Under the pieces are notes generated by a model. The model worked only from the letters and a program-made list of their open reading frames with translations, ran no database searches and was not told where the DNA came from. From NCBI GenBank assembly GCA_013398955.1, contig VWPU01012614.1, forward strand, positions 1-64,000: a stretch of 64,000 bases of DNA. Direction: 5' to 3'. Shown here in pieces: positions 60,356 to 64,000 of the stretch; positions within the stretch are counted from its first letter, which is position 1; each line of letters starts with the position of its first letter. Both the position numbers and the translations under genes were made by a program. The stretch is from Callaeas wilsoni (taxonomy: Eukaryota; Chordata; Aves; Passeriformes; Callaeidae).

Positions 60356-63300
60356 GTATGTTATGTGACATTGTGGGATTTACCAAAATGCCAGCCAAAT
60401 GCATCTCTGTGAGCTGTGTCTTTGGCCAGGATACATGCTTGCAGTCTTAATGTGGAGATTGGGGAAATAAGAAAATTCTCATTAACACTGGGGAAATCGG
60501 CATCTGCAGTTTCTTAATATCTTACTGGCTGATCTTTCATGGTGCTACAGCAGTGTCTGGAGACACAGCCAAAGCCTCTGCTCTGCCCTGACTGCTGTGT
60601 GTGCTTAGGGCCTGCTGCAGGACTGTGCTGATCACCAGCTGCTTTTTAAAGCCCTCCAAGCAAAAGGGCCAGGGAGGGAAGAATACCTGCTCAGATTACA
60701 ATGTTGTAACATGTAGAAACACAATAGGATTTATTTAGCTTTGTGGGCTAATATTTTTGCTCTAGAGTGAGGATGATTTTTTGCCCAGTCCCAGATCTTG
60801 TCCAGTGATGTGCCAGTACTCTTAGTTTTCCACAATTGTCAAGGCAGAGACAGTACTGCTGCTGCCCAAACTTTCAAATTTGCACATTCTCCTTTGTATC
60901 TGTGAAAGACTAATAATGTGCATGTGGCCAGTTCCCATGCCTCAGCTGGCTTGTAACTCATTAGCTGGCTTTCTGTCTGCCATCAATGTGTCATCCCGTT
61001 GTTAGTGGTGCTCGATTTTTCTCTGTAAGTTCTGTTAGTAGTTTGTGATCATACCTGTGTGAATTACAAAACCCGTGATCTGTGTTTGTTTATACATAGT
61101 CTCACTTGAAGAAAATAATTTTATCAGTCTTCCTTCCCCCTGAGTTCAGATTTCTCAGTTCTTTTTCCTCGTTGCATTGTAAGGGAACACTTTGATTTTT
61201 TGCTACTGTTGTTTTAAATATTTAGTTCTTTGGAGATAGCATGAAGGCAGTTAGAGAAAGAAAGGGCTTTATATCAGTGCAAATCACTTTTGTGGGAAAG
61301 ACATAATGAGCAAAAACAGAGACTTGCAGGAAAAAAGATTTACGTGTTGGATGAAAATCTAGTTTATGAAGACTTCAGTTAGTGGATATTATTTGATATA
61401 ATTAAGTGGCAAAAATAGAACTAGAATGATGCAAAAACACGTAAGTTCCTAGGACAATGAAGAAATCTTAAAAAATAAGCCTGTAAAACATGTCCCCCTG
61501 AAGGATTAAGCAATAATGCAAAATACATGACTTTCAGTGTTACAATGAGGGAAGGACTCTTCTGGGCTTTTATGACCTGTATCACATGTCCAGGCAAACG
61601 TCTGCACAGGCAGCTGACTACAAACGCTTGATTTGAGGCAGAAACAGGAAAAAGTGGGGGTAAGAATTTGTAGCCTTTCTCTAGCTACTTGTTGTTTAGA
61701 ATATTAATTGGGTCACTTCAACAAGAGTGCATCCCTGTAACTGTTGGTGATTGTGTGTCTTTGTAGTAGACAGGGGAAGACTCTCTGCCTGGCTTTTTTT
61801 CTGGGGCAGAACCTGTAATCTAAGACCTTCGTTGTTGCTTCAGGTGACATTCAAAGCAGCCTTGTCCTTTGTGCTGCTCCAGATACCAGTTAGGCTGGGA
61901 TTAGTGGTGCTGACTGAACATCTGGCTAGGTTGTGTTATTAAATGAAAGCTTTTTGGTATTATAATTTCTTTTTGTAATATGAGACTAAAGGTAGTCTAA
62001 AGACTGTTCGCCTAAACATAGGAAATGCTTTAAACTGTTCTTAATGTACAAATCTGTTTCAAACTATACAGAACAAGAGAGAAGGATGCTGGCATAACCG
62101 TGGTGGGGAAATTGCAGTGTGGCAGATATTTATAGCGTGTTTTGGGGCTGCATAGTGACAGGTGAAGATAGCACTTTTTTAAAAAGTGACATTAGCTTTG
62201 TCTGTTCTGTGAGTGGTTGGTTTTTGCGGTACACGCTGGGCCGAAAACCAGGGTGCAGTGAAAGAGCCAAACTCCTCTGATAAATATCTTTGTTTAAAAT
62301 GGCTTTCTTTTCCCATTTCCAAAGTATTTCATTGCTAATCCTTGTGCAGTCTCATTGTTTTTTTATTCTGTCACATGTCAGAAGGTGGTTATCTGTCTCC
62401 TTTTTAGGCCAGTATTGTTGAGGGGTATGTTTTAAAACCAGTTAGAAAAGAACAATTCTTTGGACTTTAAGACTTCTGATCTCTAGTCCTTTGAATTGCA
62501 AATTCACTAATGGTATAGTGTGCAATCACAGCTCAGTTAGATAAAATTACTAAATATCCACCATGTGTGTGTTTTAGCAGGAACGTTTAGCCTTACAGTG
62601 ATTATCCTCTGCTCTAAGTACTTCTTCTACAAGAGTTTTAGTTTATAAATTACACAATAACTTTTAAAGTACTAGAAAACTGTGTGGTGATACTAAACTC
62701 CCATTGATTTTTATCCCTCAGATTAGTTATTTCCTTGCTCAGCAGTTTTGCAATAGCTAGTGAGCTGTCAGCCTACTGGATGAGCTCAAACCTTAGCTAT
62801 AGGAAGACTAGTGGCTAAATTTCAGAATTGGGTTTTTCTGTATTTCCCTCAGAAAAGGTATGTGCTCTTTTTATTGTCCACAGCAGCTTCTGGCTCCATT
62901 TCTAGTATTAGCTTTCCCTGATGTTCCTGAAAACTACGTATCTGTAAGTAAGTAGCTGTTGCTCGGCCTTCAGTGAGAGGACTTGCTGTTTAAGGAGTTT
63001 AAAGCTTGTGCTCCCCTCTACCTTTTCTGTCTCCTTGGTGATTTATTTTAGTTCCATTAAAGGTGTTACTGAGCAGGCTTCTGGCTTTCCTGAATTCCCT
63101 CTGGTTCAGAGCCTGTATTTTTTGATTTCTTTTTGTTCTTTTGCCCACCTGTTGTAAGACTGCACCTGGTATGAATGTGTGTATCTAGATGGGGTGTCTA
63201 GATCTTTGCATTGTAGATGGCAATTTTCAAACTGGTATTGTGCTCACTCAAACTTCTTCTTGTTAGTGATTCTGAGCAGGCATCGATACATCTTTCTGTA

Positions 63301-64000
63301 CTATTTTCTCACAAGGGAACAAAGATTTTTTTTTTTTTATCTTGTTTCTGCAAAGTAGAAGTATCTGTGCTTTTAATTGAACTCAAGAGGCTTTATAAAT
63401 TGACCTGAATTTGTAGTGCTGTTCCAGGGAGCCAGAACTGAAGTAGTCAGGCGTGATGTGTGTTGGGAGAGAGGTGTTGAAGGTAGGGGCTAGAACAGCC
63501 AAGCAGTACTCATAGATCTGTTAAAGAAGCATTTGCACAACTTGCTTGCATTTCCTTTTCACAGAGACTGTTTATCCATAACTATGATTAAATATATCCC
63601 TAAGACTAGAGTAACTCACATCTACTGGAAAAGGTGGCAGTGAAGTGAATCTGTGTGTTCTGCCTGTGGGAGCCATTTCTGCAACAAGTTGCTTTTTCGT
63701 CTTGATTCCCACTGGGCTGCTTTCCGCTGTGGTCACTGAGATTGGTTAACAGTAATGCTAATGTAGGTGCTGGCATTGTAACACCACTGGTCTTTGCCTA
63801 ATTTAATTAAGACAGTTCAGAATGAGCCTACATCACCATTGGTGATTTAAGCTATTACCTCCATGAATAAGAGTGCATGAGACACCAACCTATGACTGAT
63901 TTTATTGCCTCTGGTAGAAGAGTAGTAGCTTCTAACTGGATTATAAGCCATTATTGAAGGTATGCAGAGGACTGCTTTTGGCAGCCAGGCCTCTTACCTA
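60356..64000 (+). other. GBF1: GBF1 intron 4, start
   Basis: The intron begins with GTATGT and runs past the window end. I looked for the continuation of the protein (Asp-Pro-Thr-His...) and did not find it. The stretch is AT-rich with a T13 run at 63,326-63,338. I saw no named repeat or RNA gene. Confidence 0.8.

Noticed and set aside
1..64000. CRISPR array, operon, phage or defence system
   Set aside because: The window is vertebrate intronic DNA with spliced exons, with no regularly spaced repeats, ribosome binding sites or runs of coding frames.
1..64000. Endogenous retrovirus with LTR pair
   Set aside because: I saw no repeated LTR-like ends, primer-binding site or gag/pol frames. Recognisable reverse transcriptase remains belong to a CR1 non-LTR element. 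A sensitive repeat search could still find a solo LTR.

Overview
The window looks like avian nuclear DNA, most likely from a passerine (songbird) or close relative. Three lines of evidence support this: several CR1-family LINE copies of bird type, a tRNA-Ile-like SINE with a CR1-like 3' tail (the architecture known from the zebra finch family TguSINE1), and long AT-rich introns around short, strongly conserved vertebrate exons. Nothing bacterial, viral or plasmid-like is present, and almost all short open frames are chance frames in noncoding DNA.

One gene is recognisable, the 5' part of GBF1 on the + strand. GBF1 is the large brefeldin A-sensitive guanine nucleotide exchange factor for class I/II ARF GTPases at the cis-Golgi and ERGIC. 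The layout is: a CpG island at the left edge (about 1-300), which marks the promoter/5' noncoding exon region; the rest of intron 1 to 5426; the first coding exon (ATG at 5437, coding to 5532); intron 2 (5533-6836); a 67-nt exon (6837-6903); a very large intron 3 of about 53.3 kb (6904-60223); a 132-nt exon (60224-60355); and the start of intron 4, which runs off the right edge. The three coding exons join in frame and give residues 1-98 plus one base of the next codon, all from the N-terminal DCB (dimerization and cyclophilin-binding) domain. The HUS, Sec7 and HDS domains lie beyond the window.

Intron 3 holds the repeats: one SINE (about 14.54-14.68 kb), one long decayed CR1 with reverse transcriptase remains (35.34-36.64 kb), three short CR1 3'-end fragments in mixed orientations (44.1, 45.7 and 48.0 kb), a MIR-like ancient SINE relic (49.88-50.01 kb), and many sense-strand poly-T runs. 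Several stretches (notably 39.64-40.65 kb, also 25.97-26.33, 51.40-51.85, 53.93-54.17 and 55.78-56.10 kb) have the look of conserved noncoding elements. In human, GBF1 is a close neighbour of the homeobox gene PITX3, so intronic long-range enhancers are plausible here. Conservation cannot be seen from one sequence, so these calls are weak. A small GC-rich patch with a good splice acceptor (17391-17503) could be an alternative exon.

I found no convincing new biological system. The best leads are the homeodomain-motif-rich block near 40 kb, the SINE as a taxonomic marker, the MIR-like relic, and the possible alternative exon at 17.4 kb.
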